A program made the position numbers and the translations under genes. Below the pieces are notes generated by a model. It made no database searches. It had not been told where the DNA came from and was given only the letters and a program-made list of their open reading frames with translations. Below are positions 37,167 through 46,700 of a stretch of 64,000 bases of DNA, piece after piece. Each line of letters opens with the position of its first letter. Within the stretch, counting starts at the first letter, position 1. Source of the stretch: Maribacter sp. (GTDB lineage Bacteria > Bacteroidota > Bacteroidia > Flavobacteriales > Flavobacteriaceae); the NCBI GenBank assembly GCA_002749285.1, contig PDPR01000010.1, positions 1 through 64,000 on the forward strand. Direction: 5' to 3'.

Positions 37167-37209
37167 AGGAAAGCCACAAACAAGGGAAACCCCTGATTGT
37201 GGCTTTCCT
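37167..37209. terminator. Bidirectional terminator between M3 peptidase and rhodanese genes
   Basis: A perfect 13-bp stem, 37167-37179 with 37197-37209, lies between two convergent genes. The loop contains a smaller AGGG/CCCT hairpin. Confidence 0.75.
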
Positions 37210-37234
37210 CCCCTTTCTATATTTCAACAGAGGA

Positions 37235-37609
37235 CTATTCCTTTGCCGCCTTATAAGCGATATAACCTCCCTTTAGGTTGAACACCTTATTATAGCCTAA
37301 AGAACCCAAATACTTGGTTGCATTGGCACTACGTTTTCCACTTCGACAATACAGGTAAATGGTTTCATCCTTCCCTATTTTTTCAAATTCGGAAATAAAA
37401 CTATCCCCCATCCAATCAATATTTCGGGCATTCTCCAAATGACCGGCATTATATTCCTTTGGAGTCCTAACATCTACCAATAGAATGCTATCCAATTCAG
37501 TCCGGGCAACTTCAGTAATATGCTTTTCCTTGATCTGTGAACAGCCTATATTTAGAAACAACACAACACTGGTCAATAATATTGATCTCATAATATTTCT
37601 TTTTTTCAA
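37235..37609 (-). CDS. Rhodanese-domain lipoprotein
   Basis: This 124-residue protein has a signal with lipobox Cys at residue 23 (LFLNIGCSQIKE). The mature part is a single rhodanese domain: LLVDVRTPKEYNAGHLENA, then the active-site loop CRSGKRS with the persulfide-forming Cys, and KVFNLKGGY. It would transfer sulfane sulfur or act as a redox sensor in the periplasm. A second in-frame ATG lies six codons in and gives an equally good signal peptide. It is divergent from the sigma factor gene. Confidence 0.93.
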   Translation of the reverse strand: MKKRNIMRSILLTSVVLFLNIGCSQIKEKHITEVARTELDSILLVDVRTPKEYNAGHLENARNIDWMGDSFISEFEKIGKDETIYLYCRSGKRSANATKYLGSLGYNKVFNLKGGYIAYKAAKE

Positions 37610-37825
37610 AAATAGGTATAATCGAACTCTTTTAAACTTTTTCGGCTTGCTAAAAAACTGCTGTTTCCTGCCCTATCTTTGCCTTTCTTTACTTCCGCAG
37701 CCCTTGCCATATAACCTAAAAAGCCTTCAACAGAACAAAAACCCACTGATTTTCGCCTAAACCCAAAAAGTTTAAACGAATTTATCATTAAATTTGGTTT
37801 AATCTTGACAAGAGCAATAAGACCC

Positions 37826-38380
37826 ATGGCAGATTACCAACTACGTCCCGAAACATGGGTGGACAAATATGCGGATTATCTTTTCAACTATGCGGTTACC
37901 CGGGTAAATGATACCGAAATCGCAAAAGACCTTGTTCAGGAAACTTTTTTTTCAGGATTAAAATCGGCGGCAAATTACAAAGGTATGGCAACCGAACGCA
38001 CATGGCTAGTCTCCATTCTTAAAAGAAAGGTGTTCGACCATTACCGAAAGACCAATTCAAATAAGGGAAAAGCTGAAGTGCGTATGGGCTACAGCAGCCA
38101 AATGGATACCGATGGGGATTGGCTCGAAGAACAAGTTACAGACCCTTTGGGCATATCTGGAAGCGGGGATATCGAGAATGGGGAATTAGGTTTGGCAATC
38201 CAGGAATGCATTTCAAGATTACCAAAAAAGCAATCCTTGGTATTCACCTTAAAAACTATCCAAGGCATGCATACCGAGGATATTTGTAAAGAACTGGGTA
38301 TAAACCCGTCTAATCTGTGGGTAATGATCCATAGGGCAAGGACTGCCTTGATGGACTGTCTCAACAAAAATTGGTTTTGA
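37826..38380 (+). CDS. ECF-type RNA polymerase sigma factor
   Basis: The protein has 184 residues from the ATG at 37826; an in-frame TTG at 37805 is less likely. Region 2 is visible in YADYLFNYAVTRVNDTEIAKDLVQETFFSGLK, and region 4 in SRLPKKQSLVFTLKTIQGMHTEDICKELGI with a helix-turn-helix ending NPSNLWVMIHRARTAL. It should direct RNA polymerase to a small regulon. The following gene starts 2 bases after the stop and is a probable regulatory partner. No FecR or TonB receptor is adjacent, so the inducing signal is unknown. Confidence 0.94.
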   Translation: MADYQLRPETWVDKYADYLFNYAVTRVNDTEIAKDLVQETFFSGLKSAANYKGMATERTWLVSILKRKVFDHYRKTNSNKGKAEVRMGYSSQMDTDGDWLEEQVTDPLGISGSGDIENGELGLAIQECISRLPKKQSLVFTLKTIQGMHTEDICKELGINPSNLWVMIHRARTALMDCLNKNWF

Positions 38381-38382
38381 AT

Positions 38383-38610
38383 ATGATCTCGTGCGAAGAA
38401 GCAGCGATTATCTGCAATAAGAAACAATACAAAGAGGCTACCTTTACTGAAAAGATAAAGTTAGCCTGGCATCTTACGATCTGTAAGGCCTGTTCCAGAT
38501 TCTCCAGAAAGAACAGTAGGTTGACCTCTCTCTGCAACAAAGCCATATTGCATTGCCTTCCTGAGGAAGAAAAGGTGAAAATGAAGAAGGAGCTCAATGA
38601 AAAAATCTAG
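38383..38610 (+). CDS. Small zinc-finger protein, probable anti-sigma partner
   Basis: The ATG at 38383 gives 75 residues and follows the sigma factor stop by 2 bases. The sequence MISCEEAAIICNKKQYKEAT followed by KLAWHLTICKACSRF has the H-x3-C-x2-C pattern (HLTICKAC) found in zinc-binding anti-sigma factors. No membrane segment is present, so it would be a soluble cytoplasmic ZAS-type regulator. It overlaps the convergent UbiA-like gene by 4 bases. Confidence 0.82.
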   Translation: MISCEEAAIICNKKQYKEATFTEKIKLAWHLTICKACSRFSRKNSRLTSLCNKAILHCLPEEEKVKMKKELNEKI

Positions 38611-39422
38611 GGCCCATATATAATTGCCCAAACAAACAACCCCCATAAAATAGGGATGGCCTCTACCCCAAAAGAAGAGAAATACTTGGGTTGATTACGT
38701 CTGGTCACGAACATAAGGCCATTCAAGACCAAGAAAAGTATTCCTTTGGCGATCAGCTCCCCTTCCGAAACAACATCCTTAAGATAGGTCAAGGCAAAAA
38801 ACAAAAAGGCCATGAAAACCCCGAACACCTTGGTTCGCATCACCCCTATTCGCTGAGGAACGGTCTTTAGTTCCAGTTCGTCATAAGCCAAATCCCTGAC
38901 CTCAAACGGAATCAACAGCACCAATACCAGAAGTATACGTTGTACCACTTCTACCCAAACATCCCATACCAAGGCCTTTTGTGTCCCTAAAACAGGCAAT
39001 ACGACTGTGATTCCTGCCCAAACCAAGGCTACGATCAAAACCTTAAGCCCTCCAACACTTCTTAGATTTCGGGCCCTTGGCAAAACCGGCAATGCGTAGA
39101 AACCGGTCAACAGGACCAATACCGACAGGACCAACCAAGTATCCGCACTCAAGAACCAAGCGTGATAACAGGTGAGGGCAAAACAAATAAAACTAAAAAA
39201 TTGAATGTTTTTATGGCATCTGTTTTCCACTAAAAAATATTTTTCGGCCTCTACGCCATATTTAATGAAGTTATAATTGATTATAGTTCCAAAAAAAACA
39301 AAATACATTAGATGGGCATCCAATTCCATATTAAAAAAACAGCTCGTGGCCTTTACCAATGATACTACAGCCAAAGCTACATGTATACTGGCATCCAGAT
39401 AAAAATCGAACAGTCGCCTCAT
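38607..39422 (-). CDS. UbiA-like multi-pass membrane protein
   Basis: This 271-residue protein has about eight hydrophobic segments. I start at the ATG at 39422 (MRRLFDFYLDASIHVALAVV), where flavobacterial homologues begin; ATG 39431 and an upstream extension to 39506 are possible. The topology, the INYNFIKYGVEAEKY segment after the second helix, and FEVRDLAYDELELKTVPQRIG resemble UbiA-family prenyltransferases. The typical NDxxDxxxD motif is replaced by weaker Asp-containing segments, so catalytic activity is uncertain. Confidence 0.78.
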   Translation of the reverse strand: MRRLFDFYLDASIHVALAVVSLVKATSCFFNMELDAHLMYFVFFGTIINYNFIKYGVEAEKYFLVENRCHKNIQFFSFICFALTCYHAWFLSADTWLVLSVLVLLTGFYALPVLPRARNLRSVGGLKVLIVALVWAGITVVLPVLGTQKALVWDVWVEVVQRILLVLVLLIPFEVRDLAYDELELKTVPQRIGVMRTKVFGVFMAFLFFALTYLKDVVSEGELIAKGILFLVLNGLMFVTRRNQPKYFSSFGVEAIPILWGLFVWAIIYGP

Positions 39423-39556
39423 GGAATTCATCGGGTAAAAATAACCAAACTGTTTATAACCCTTTGTTTTCGTTAAAAACTTTAGCCCCCTAGACGACCA
39501 ATACACTTACTTTAGAAGGATTAAATCCCTAAGTTTGCCCATCAAATACCATAGAT

Positions 39557-42430
39557 ATGAGAACAGATCTGTTTGCTTCACGCCACATCGGAATCAATGG
39601 GGGGGATCTTCAGGAAATGCTTAAAACCGTTAAGGCCGGGAGTTTGGACCAAATAATCGCCGAAACTATCCCATCGGACATTCGATTGGAACACCCCCTA
39701 CAGTTGCCAAAAGCGATGAGCGAGCATGGGTTCCTATCACATATGAAAACATTGTCATCAAAAAACAAGTTGTTCAAAACCTATATAGGCCTTGGTTACC
39801 ATGAATCCATAACACCTTTCGTCATTCAACGGAATATTCTGGAAAACCCAGGGTGGTACACCGCATATACCCCATATCAGGCCGAGATAGCACAAGGCAG
39901 GTTGGAAGCCCTTTTAAACTTCCAGACCGTCATTACCGATCTCACTGGAATGGAATTGGCGAATGCTTCACTATTGGATGAGAGTACGGCTGCAGCCGAA
40001 GCAGTATCCATGCTATTTGATGTCCGCACCAGAGCGCAAAAAAAAGCCAACGTAATTAAATTTTTTGTATCCGAGGAGATTTTACCACAGACCTTGTCCT
40101 TGTTACAGACGCGATCTAACCCGTTGGGCATAGAATTGGTCATTGGCGATCATGGGGAATTTGAATTTGGATCGGACTTTTTTGGGGCATTATTACAATA
40201 TCCCGGTAAGTACGGACAGGTTCATGACTATTCCTCATTTGTGGCAAAGGCCAAGGATAACGGGATAAAAGTAGCTGTTGCCGCCGATATATTAAGCTTG
40301 GTCCTATTGACACCCCCAGGGGAATTTGGGGCCGATGTGGTTATAGGCACCACCCAACGCCTTGGAATCCCTTTAGGTTATGGAGGCCCACATGCTGCCT
40401 TCTTTGCGACCAAGGAGGAATACAAAAGGAATATACCAGGGCGGATCATTGGCGTGACCAAAGATGCCGACGGGCGGCCCGCCTTGCGAATGGCATTACA
40501 AACAAGGGAACAGCACATAAAACGGGACAAGGCTACCTCGAATATCTGTACCGCACAGGTACTTTTGGCAGTTATGGCCGGAATGTATGCCGTATATCAT
40601 GGCCCAAAGGGATTAAGATATATTGCAAAAAAAGTACACGACCAAGCAAGAACCCTAGACCAAGGCCTTTCACAATTAGGTTTTGAACAATTGAATACCG
40701 TATTTTTCGATACACTTAAGATCAATGTCACTGATACCGATAAACTGAAGGCAATAGCCGAAGGAAAAGGGATCAATTTTAATTATATCGACAAGAACAC
40801 AGTATCCATTTCAATTCATGAAGCCACGGAAGAACAGGACCTGGATTCCATCTTCTCTTGTTTCTCCCAACTAAAGGATCAAAAAAAGACCTTATCCTTT
40901 TCCGAACCATTTGAGGATGTGATCCCCGTAGCACTTTCACGAAAAACCGCCTTCTTGGAGAATGAAGTCTTCAATATATATCATTCTGAAACAGAATTGA
41001 TGCGCTACATCAAAAAACTGGAACGCAAAGACCTGTCCTTGAACCATTCCATGATCTCGTTGGGCTCCTGTACCATGAAATTGAATGCCGCCAGTGAAAT
41101 GCTACCCCTTAGCTGGTCGGAATGGGGCAACATACACCCTTTCGTTCCTTTGGACCAAGCCCAAGGTTACCAAGAAGTTCTTTGCGAACTGGAAAAATAC
41201 CTGTCAACAATCACGGGTTTTGCAGGAACCTCGATACAACCCAATTCGGGTGCCCAAGGCGAATATGCCGGATTGATGATCATTCGGGCCTATCACAGGT
41301 CCCGAAAAGAAGGCCACCGTAATATTTGCCTTATCCCCGCATCGGCCCATGGCACGAATCCAGCCTCGGCAGTCATGGCGGGCATGAAGGTGGTCGTGAC
41401 CAAAACCGATGAAAAAGGGAATATCGATATTGTTGACCTGGAGGAAAAAGCCAAGTTGCATTCCGGGAACCTGGCCGCATTGATGGTCACTTACCCCTCT
41501 ACACATGGGGTCTTCGAATCATCTATAAAACATATCACCAAGATCATCCATGACCACGGAGGCCAAGTATATATGGACGGAGCCAATATGAACGCCCAAG
41601 TAGGACTCACAAATCCTGCCACTATCGGTGCGGATGTATGTCACTTGAACCTACACAAGACCTTTGCCATTCCCCATGGAGGAGGAGGCCCTGGCGTGGG
41701 GCCCATCTGCGTGGCCGAACAACTAGTCCCCTTCCTACCTGGCAATCCATTGGTGAAAACTGGCGGAAGCCATGCCATAACAGCTATTTCAGGAGCTCCT
41801 TGGGGAAGCTCCCTAGTATGCCTGATCTCCTATGGGTATATTAAAATGCTAGGGGAAAAAGGATTGACCAATAGTACAAAGATCGCGATACTTAACGCCA
41901 ACTACATTAAAGAACGATTAAGCGGTAGGTATGATGTTCTCTATACTGGGGAAAATGGCCGTGCGGCCCATGAGATGATCATTGACTGTCGTCCGTTCAA
42001 ACAAAATGGGATCGAGGTGACCGATATCGCAAAACGCCTTATGGACTATGGGTTTCACGCCCCAACCGTTTCCTTCCCTGTTGCAGGGACATTAATGATC
42101 GAACCTACCGAGAGCGAGAGCAAAGTGGAATTGGATCGTTTTTGCGATGCCCTACTCGCCATCCGCAATGAAATAGACAAGGCATCCGAAAACCCCGAAA
42201 ACAACATACTGAAAAATGCCCCACATACCATGTCAATGCTTACCAGCGACGATTGGGGCTTTCCATATAGCCGACAAGAAGCGGCCTTCCCCATGCCCTA
42301 TGTTCTGGACAATAAGTTCTGGCCTACGGTAAGAAGGGTCGATGATGCCTATGGAGACCGTAATCTTATCTGCAACTGCACACCTATCGAAGCCTATTTT
42401 GAATCGGAACAACACCATAAACCCCTATAA
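39557..42430 (+). CDS. gcvP: Glycine dehydrogenase (decarboxylating), P-protein
   Basis: This 957-residue full-length P-protein of the glycine cleavage system has an N-terminal [14 protein letters not shown] and a central [15 protein letters not shown]. The pyridoxal-phosphate lysine is Lys701 in [19 protein letters not shown]. It decarboxylates glycine and passes the aminomethyl group to lipoyl-GcvH; gcvH and gcvT are not in the window. Both P-protein halves are in a single chain. A TAAGTTTG box at 39530-39537 lies 19 bases before the ATG. I saw no glycine riboswitch in the 134-base upstream gap. Confidence 0.98.
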   Translation: MRTDLFASRHIGINGGDLQEMLKTVKAGSLDQIIAETIPSDIRLEHPLQLPKAMSEHGFLSHMKTLSSKNKLFKTYIGLGYHESITPFVIQRNILENPGWYTAYTPYQAEIAQGRLEALLNFQTVITDLTGMELANASLLDESTAAAEAVSMLFDVRTRAQKKANVIKFFVSEEILPQTLSLLQTRSNPLGIELVIGDHGEFEFGSDFFGALLQYPGKYGQVHDYSSFVAKAKDNGIKVAVAADILSLVLLTPPGEFGADVVIGTTQRLGIPLGYGGPHAAFFATKEEYKRNIPGRIIGVTKDADGRPALRMALQTREQHIKRDKATSNICTAQVLLAVMAGMYAVYHGPKGLRYIAKKVHDQARTLDQGLSQLGFEQLNTVFFDTLKINVTDTDKLKAIAEGKGINFNYIDKNTVSISIHEATEEQDLDSIFSCFSQLKDQKKTLSFSEPFEDVIPVALSRKTAFLENEVFNIYHSETELMRYIKKLERKDLSLNHSMISLGSCTMKLNAASEMLPLSWSEWGNIHPFVPLDQAQGYQEVLCELEKYLSTITGFAGTSIQPNSGAQGEYAGLMIIRAYHRSRKEGHRNICLIPASAHGTNPASAVMAGMKVVVTKTDEKGNIDIVDLEEKAKLHSGNLAALMVTYPSTHGVFESSIKHITKIIHDHGGQVYMDGANMNAQVGLTNPATIGADVCHLNLHKTFAIPHGGGGPGVGPICVAEQLVPFLPGNPLVKTGGSHAITAISGAPWGSSLVCLISYGYIKMLGEKGLTNSTKIAILNANYIKERLSGRYDVLYTGENGRAAHEMIIDCRPFKQNGIEVTDIAKRLMDYGFHAPTVSFPVAGTLMIEPTESESKVELDRFCDALLAIRNEIDKASENPENNILKNAPHTMSMLTSDDWGFPYSRQEAAFPMPYVLDNKFWPTVRRVDDAYGDRNLICNCTPIEAYFESEQHHKPL

Positions 42431-42573
42431 ACAAATGTCTTTTAACTGATCCAAAGGATATTCATTTACCGATTTGGAAGTAACGAACATCATTGAACAT
42501 CGTATTGTCACCCTATTTTACAACACCCCTAATCTAGGGATTTGATAATTTGCATTAAATATTTACCACTAAA

Positions 42574-43632
42574 ATGAGCATAGCAATTACCGGAACGGGA
42601 TCATTTCTACCTTCCATCATTATTGAAAACTCGAATTTCGAAGAACACACCTTCTTGAATAGCGATGGGACCCCCATCGAGGATTCCAACAAGGTCATCA
42701 TAGAGAAGTTCAAGTCGATTACCGGCATTGGCGAAAGGCGATATGCTAAAGAAGAATATAAAACCTCCGACCTAGGGTACATGGCGGCATTAAGGGCCAT
42801 TGAAAATGCAGGCATAGACAAGGAAACGTTGGATTATATCATCTTTGCACATAATTTCGGTGATTTATCCGTAGGCCAGCCCCAAGGTGATACACTCCCC
42901 AGTCTCGCCACACGTGCAAAGCACAGATTGGATATAAAAAATCCCAAATGTGTGGCCTATGATATATTATTTGGCTGTCCTGGATGGGTAGAGGGAGTTA
43001 TTCAAGCCAATGCATTCATAAAAAGCGGTATGGCCAAAAAATGTTTGGTGATCGGGGCTGACACCCTCTCCAGGGTCGTAGATGAATATGACCGTGACAC
43101 CATGATCTATTCCGATGGTGCTGGTGCCGCAATAATAGAGGAAACCGAGGGCAAAGGACGATTTTTAAGCCATGAAGCGGCCACTTATGCAAATGACGAG
43201 GCCTATTACCTGTTTTTCGGGGAATCATACAACAAGGACCTGGAAGAAGACAGGCGTTACATAAAAATGTATGGCCGAAAAATATATGAATTTGCCATAT
43301 CCCATGTGCCACAGGCCATGAAGGAATGCTTGGACAAAACAGGAAGGGATATTTCCGAAGTCAAGAAAATATTCATACACCAGGCCAATGAAAAAATGGA
43401 TGAGGCCATCGTAAAGCGCTTTTACAGATTGTACAACCTTGGAACACCCAAAGACATTATGCCAATGACCATTGGCCTCTTGGGGAACAGTTCCGTTGCT
43501 ACAATACCCACACTTTACGATATGGTAAAACAGGGACGCCTAAAAGGACATAGTATCGAAAAAGGCGACCTGGTCTTATTCGCCAGTGTCGGGGCGGGCA
43601 TGAACATCAATGCCATAGCATACGAAGTTTAA
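42574..43632 (+). CDS. FabH-like 3-oxoacyl-ACP synthase III family protein
   Basis: This 352-residue thiolase-fold protein has a complete Cys135 (FGCPGW) - His269 (FIHQANEK) - Asn305 (LLGNSSVAT) triad, as in ketoacyl synthase III. The EDSNKVIIEKFKSITGIGERRY start is also typical of the family. This subtype, common in Bacteroidota, is longer than canonical FabH (about 317-330 residues) and is not in a fatty-acid cluster here, so a role in primary lipid initiation versus a specialised condensation is open. A strong terminator follows at 43664. Confidence 0.9.
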   Translation: MSIAITGTGSFLPSIIIENSNFEEHTFLNSDGTPIEDSNKVIIEKFKSITGIGERRYAKEEYKTSDLGYMAALRAIENAGIDKETLDYIIFAHNFGDLSVGQPQGDTLPSLATRAKHRLDIKNPKCVAYDILFGCPGWVEGVIQANAFIKSGMAKKCLVIGADTLSRVVDEYDRDTMIYSDGAGAAIIEETEGKGRFLSHEAATYANDEAYYLFFGESYNKDLEEDRRYIKMYGRKIYEFAISHVPQAMKECLDKTGRDISEVKKIFIHQANEKMDEAIVKRFYRLYNLGTPKDIMPMTIGLLGNSSVATIPTLYDMVKQGRLKGHSIEKGDLVLFASVGAGMNINAIAYEV

Positions 43633-43663
43633 AGGGATCCCCAGGAATTCCAAGTAAAGAATC

Positions 43664-43699
43664 GGACAGGTATATAGCTATGCCTGTCCTTATTTTTTT
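43664..43699 (+). terminator. Terminator after the FabH-like gene
   Basis: An 11-bp stem with one G-T pair (43664-43674 with 43679-43689) and a TAGC loop, followed by a run of T at 43693-43699. Confidence 0.9.
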
Positions 43700-43762
43700 A
43701 ACTTCGTACCTAGAACAATGGAAACCCCCTTTTTAAAGGTTCCACAACACTATCCGGTTTAG

Positions 43763-44287
43763 ATGTACGAAAAAACTTTTCCCAATAAACGGTTCGAAAA
43801 CACCTTGTCCTTTTTACAAAGACATATCCCCACCGATCAAGAAATCCTGGATCTAGGTATCGAAAACCCATTCTCCAAGATCATGAAGGCGGAAGGGTAT
43901 TCGGTGACCAATACCCATGGAGAGGATCTGGACCTTGATTTCTCTACCATAACAAACAGTAATGCCGAGGTTGTTACGGCTTTCGAAATATTCGAACACC
44001 TAATTGCCCCATTCAATGTCCTACGCCAGATAAAGGCCGACAAACTTGTTGCCAGCATCCCATTACGGTTATGGTTCTCCCCCGCTTACCAAAGCAAGAC
44101 GGACCCATGGGACAGGCATTACCACGAATTCGAGGATTGGCAGTTCGATTGGTTGTTGGAAAAGGCTGGATGGAAAATCATGGACACCGACAAATGGACC
44201 AATCCCGTTAAGAAAATCGGTATTCGTCCCTTGCTAAGAAGCTTTACCCCTAGATACTATATCGTCTATGCCGAAAGAATACCATAA
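43763..44287 (+). CDS. SAM-dependent methyltransferase-like protein
   Basis: This 174-residue protein has a compact class I methyltransferase layout. EILDLGIENPFSKIM resembles motif I, EVVTAFEIFEHLIAPFNVL is the post-motif region, and ASIPLRLWFSP follows. DRHYHEFEDWQFDWLLEKAGW is typical of methyltransferases linked to sugar or lipid modification. The glycine-rich motif is weak (DLGIENPF). It overlaps the glycosyltransferase gene by 20 bases, so the two are translationally coupled and probably act on one glycan or lipid. Confidence 0.8.
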   Translation: MYEKTFPNKRFENTLSFLQRHIPTDQEILDLGIENPFSKIMKAEGYSVTNTHGEDLDLDFSTITNSNAEVVTAFEIFEHLIAPFNVLRQIKADKLVASIPLRLWFSPAYQSKTDPWDRHYHEFEDWQFDWLLEKAGWKIMDTDKWTNPVKKIGIRPLLRSFTPRYYIVYAERIP

Positions 44288-45173
44288 AAGTAAAACCATT
44301 GATTTGAAGTATTACATCGTCATACCCGCACATAACGAAGAGGCCTTTTTGGAAAAAACCTTACGGTCATTATCCACCCAAACCCTACTTCCAAAAAAGG
44401 TGGTCATCGTCAATGACAATTCCACCGATGGCACGGAGGACATTATCGATTCTTATTGTAAGGCATATGGTTTTTACCATAAATTAAACACGAGCTCGTC
44501 CAAGGAACACCTTCCCGGAAGCAAGGTAATCAATGCATTTCGAAAGGGGCTGGACCTCTTGGATGACGATTATGGTTTTATGGTGAAACTTGATGCCGAC
44601 CTTATACTCCCAAAAGACTATTTTGAAACCATCGCCACAATTTTCAAAGGGAATCCTGAAATTGGCATGGCTGGCGGATTCGTCTATGAGCTCGATGCCA
44701 ATAATAAATGGGCATTGGACCATCCTATGGACAAAAAACACGTTAGAGGGGCCTTCAAAGCCTATACAAAAGCATGTTTTAAGACAATAGGTGGACTAAA
44801 AAACGCTATGGGATGGGATACTGTGGATGAATTATTGGCACAATATCACGGTTTTGGGATAAAAACGGTGGACGAACTAAGGGTAAAGCATCTACGTCCC
44901 ACGGGAAAAGCATACGATCCCAAAGCAAAGTTGATGCAAGGAGAGGCCATGTACGCGATGGATTATGGGTTCTTGCTGACCTTCATTGCCTCTTTGAAAA
45001 TGGCACTGAAACAGAAAAACATAAAAACCCTGTACCATAACATGAAAGGGTTTTTTAAGGCCAATGGCGACAATCACCAAAAAATGGTGACCCCGGAAGA
45101 AGGTAGTTTCATTCGCAAACTCCGGTGGCGCGGCATTAAGAATAAGATCATCCCCATAAAAAAAGCATCCTAA
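44268..45173 (+). CDS. Family 2 glycosyltransferase
   Basis: This 301-residue GT-A protein has the nucleotide-sugar-binding start IVIPAHNEEAFLEKTLRSLS, then VIVNDNSTDGTEDII and the metal-binding LDADLILP. The acceptor-side region contains MGWDTVDELLAQYHGFG. It has no membrane span at either end, so it is soluble or peripheral. It overlaps the methyltransferase gene by 20 bases and ends inside the terminator stem at 45156-45199. Donor and acceptor are unknown. Confidence 0.92.
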   Translation: MPKEYHKSKTIDLKYYIVIPAHNEEAFLEKTLRSLSTQTLLPKKVVIVNDNSTDGTEDIIDSYCKAYGFYHKLNTSSSKEHLPGSKVINAFRKGLDLLDDDYGFMVKLDADLILPKDYFETIATIFKGNPEIGMAGGFVYELDANNKWALDHPMDKKHVRGAFKAYTKACFKTIGGLKNAMGWDTVDELLAQYHGFGIKTVDELRVKHLRPTGKAYDPKAKLMQGEAMYAMDYGFLLTFIASLKMALKQKNIKTLYHNMKGFFKANGDNHQKMVTPEEGSFIRKLRWRGIKNKIIPIKKAS

Positions 45174-45199
45174 CTATAATGCCAGGATGCTTTTTTTAT
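45156..45199. terminator. Bidirectional terminator between glycosyltransferase and ompH
   Basis: A perfect 16-bp inverted repeat, 45156-45171 with 45184-45199, with runs of A and T at both ends so that it works on either strand. The left arm reaches into the stop codon of the glycosyltransferase. Confidence 0.93.
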
Positions 45200-45216
45200 G
45201 GTTCGTGCCCCGAAAG

Positions 45217-45726
45217 CTAGAAGCCCAATTCCTTTTTCACATCAGCCAAAAGGTCTTTTCCCTTGGCCACTATCAAACCACCACCAGCTTGGGCATCGAT
45301 AACATAATCGAAACCTTGTGCCGCCGCTACTTTCTCAATGGCCGCTTTTGCCTTTTCTGAAATAGGGGCAAATAATTCAGCTTGCTTCTTTTGAAGTTCT
45401 TGTTGGGCATTTTGTTGTGCCTCACCAATGTTTTTCTCGAACACTTGTAGTTCCTGTGCCCTTTTTTGGTTTTCCTCTTCAGACTTGGAGGAAGACTCGT
45501 TTGAGTATTGGGTGTACTTGTTCTTCAACTCTGTCATAGAGCTCTCGATATCGGCCCTATAGGTCTCCTGCAGCTTCTTCAATTCAGCCTCGGCCGATTT
45601 CATTTCCGGCATTTGTGACAAAAGCTGCGTTACATCGATATGCGCTATCTTACTTTGTGCTTGAACAAAACTTGTTGCTGCAACAAATAAAACCAGGGCA
45701 ACTACTATTTTCTTTACTTCTTTCAT
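45217..45726 (-). CDS. OmpH/Skp-family periplasmic chaperone
   Basis: The protein has 169 residues from the ATG at 45726, with a signal peptide (cleavage near VQAQSK). The mature start SKIAHIDVTQLLSQMPEM and a long coiled coil (ELKKLQETYRADIESSMTEL and onwards) are typical of Skp. The C-terminal globular part ends with FDYVIDAQAGGGLIVAKGKDL. Skp-like trimers hold outer-membrane proteins for the BAM complex. It is the last gene of the bamA operon, 70 bases after a larger paralogue. Confidence 0.95.
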   Translation of the reverse strand: MKEVKKIVVALVLFVAATSFVQAQSKIAHIDVTQLLSQMPEMKSAEAELKKLQETYRADIESSMTELKNKYTQYSNESSSKSEEENQKRAQELQVFEKNIGEAQQNAQQELQKKQAELFAPISEKAKAAIEKVAAAQGFDYVIDAQAGGGLIVAKGKDLLADVKKELGF

Positions 45727-45796
45727 GATTTCCAATTAAAATATTTGAGTGTTAATTTAAGTTAATGATTTTTACTGATTATTTGTGTCTTCTTTT

Positions 45797-46609
45797 TCAA
45801 TTCCCTTTTTCCCGTTCTTTGGCCTTCTCCTTCTTTTTGGCCTCCCTTTCCTCTAAGAGTTTCTTTCTTCTCGCGTCATACGCCTTTTTGCGCTCTTCCC
45901 TCATCCTCAATTGCCCTGCCCTCTTTTCCTCAACGGTCTTTGCCCTTGCCTCTTCGGCCTGTTTGGCCATTGCCTTTCGCTCTATCAAGGCATCGCTCAT
46001 CTTCTCTTCCCCTCCACTTTCCGTCTCAAAGTCGGATATTATTTTCTTGGCATTTTCTTTCTTCTTCGGCTTGCTCACTTTCCTGGTCCTTGCTATACCC
46101 CGCAACACCAAATCGCTGATATCGTGTCTTTTTTGGGAATACAACATTACAACATCCGCGGATTTATCAAAAATAAAATCATATTTTTTATTGACCCCGA
46201 TTTTTTGCACCTCATTGAAAACCTGATCTTGTATCGGCTGGATCAATTGACGCTTTTGCATTACCAAGTCACCTTGTGGGCCAAAACGGTCTTGCTGGTA
46301 TTCGATCATCTCCTTTTCAAGAATCTGGATCTCTTCTTCCCGCTCGGCAATCAGCTCGCTGGTCAATAGTACTTTTTCCGCCATTAGATCTTTCTTCATC
46401 TGCTCAACGACACTCTGTTTCTGCTCGATCTCAACTTTCCATTTTTGAACCTTGTTTTCCAATTGGGCGGTCGCATCACGGTATTCCTCAACATTCTCCA
46501 GTATGTACTCCATATCCACATAAGCCATCCGAATACCCCGTTGGGCAAAAGTATGCGATGTGCAAAGCATTAAGAATACGATTATAAGAACTTTTGTTTC
46601 TAGTTTCAT
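45797..46609 (-). CDS. OmpH/Skp-family protein with long charged tail
   Basis: This 270-residue protein has a signal peptide (cleavage near TFAQR) and the Skp-like start RMAYVDMEYILENVEEY. An extended coiled coil and the family's VNKKYDFIFDKSADVVMLYS follow. Unlike the 169-residue neighbour it continues for about 80 residues of Lys/Glu/Arg-rich sequence ending KKKEKAKEREKGN. It lies 91 bases downstream of bamA. Tandem OmpH genes after bamA are normal in flavobacteria; the tail's role is unknown. Confidence 0.93.
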   Translation of the reverse strand: MKLETKVLIIVFLMLCTSHTFAQRGIRMAYVDMEYILENVEEYRDATAQLENKVQKWKVEIEQKQSVVEQMKKDLMAEKVLLTSELIAEREEEIQILEKEMIEYQQDRFGPQGDLVMQKRQLIQPIQDQVFNEVQKIGVNKKYDFIFDKSADVVMLYSQKRHDISDLVLRGIARTRKVSKPKKKENAKKIISDFETESGGEEKMSDALIERKAMAKQAEEARAKTVEEKRAGQLRMREERKKAYDARRKKLLEEREAKKKEKAKEREKGN

Positions 46610-46700
46610 TTTGACTCCACTTTAGTACATAGAAAATATCGTGCCAAAAAATGCCCAAACTTTTAAAATAAAAAATTCAGCCTATGCCACAATCCTTAAA

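Noticed and set aside
39423..39556. Possible glycine riboswitch before gcvP
   Set aside because: The 134-base gap shows no paired glycine-aptamer structure; only a promoter-like box is visible.
45911..46369. 152-codon and neighbouring open frames antisense to the OmpH gene
   Set aside because: The Lys/Glu-rich coding strand creates Phe/Leu-rich antisense frames; these are compositional artefacts.
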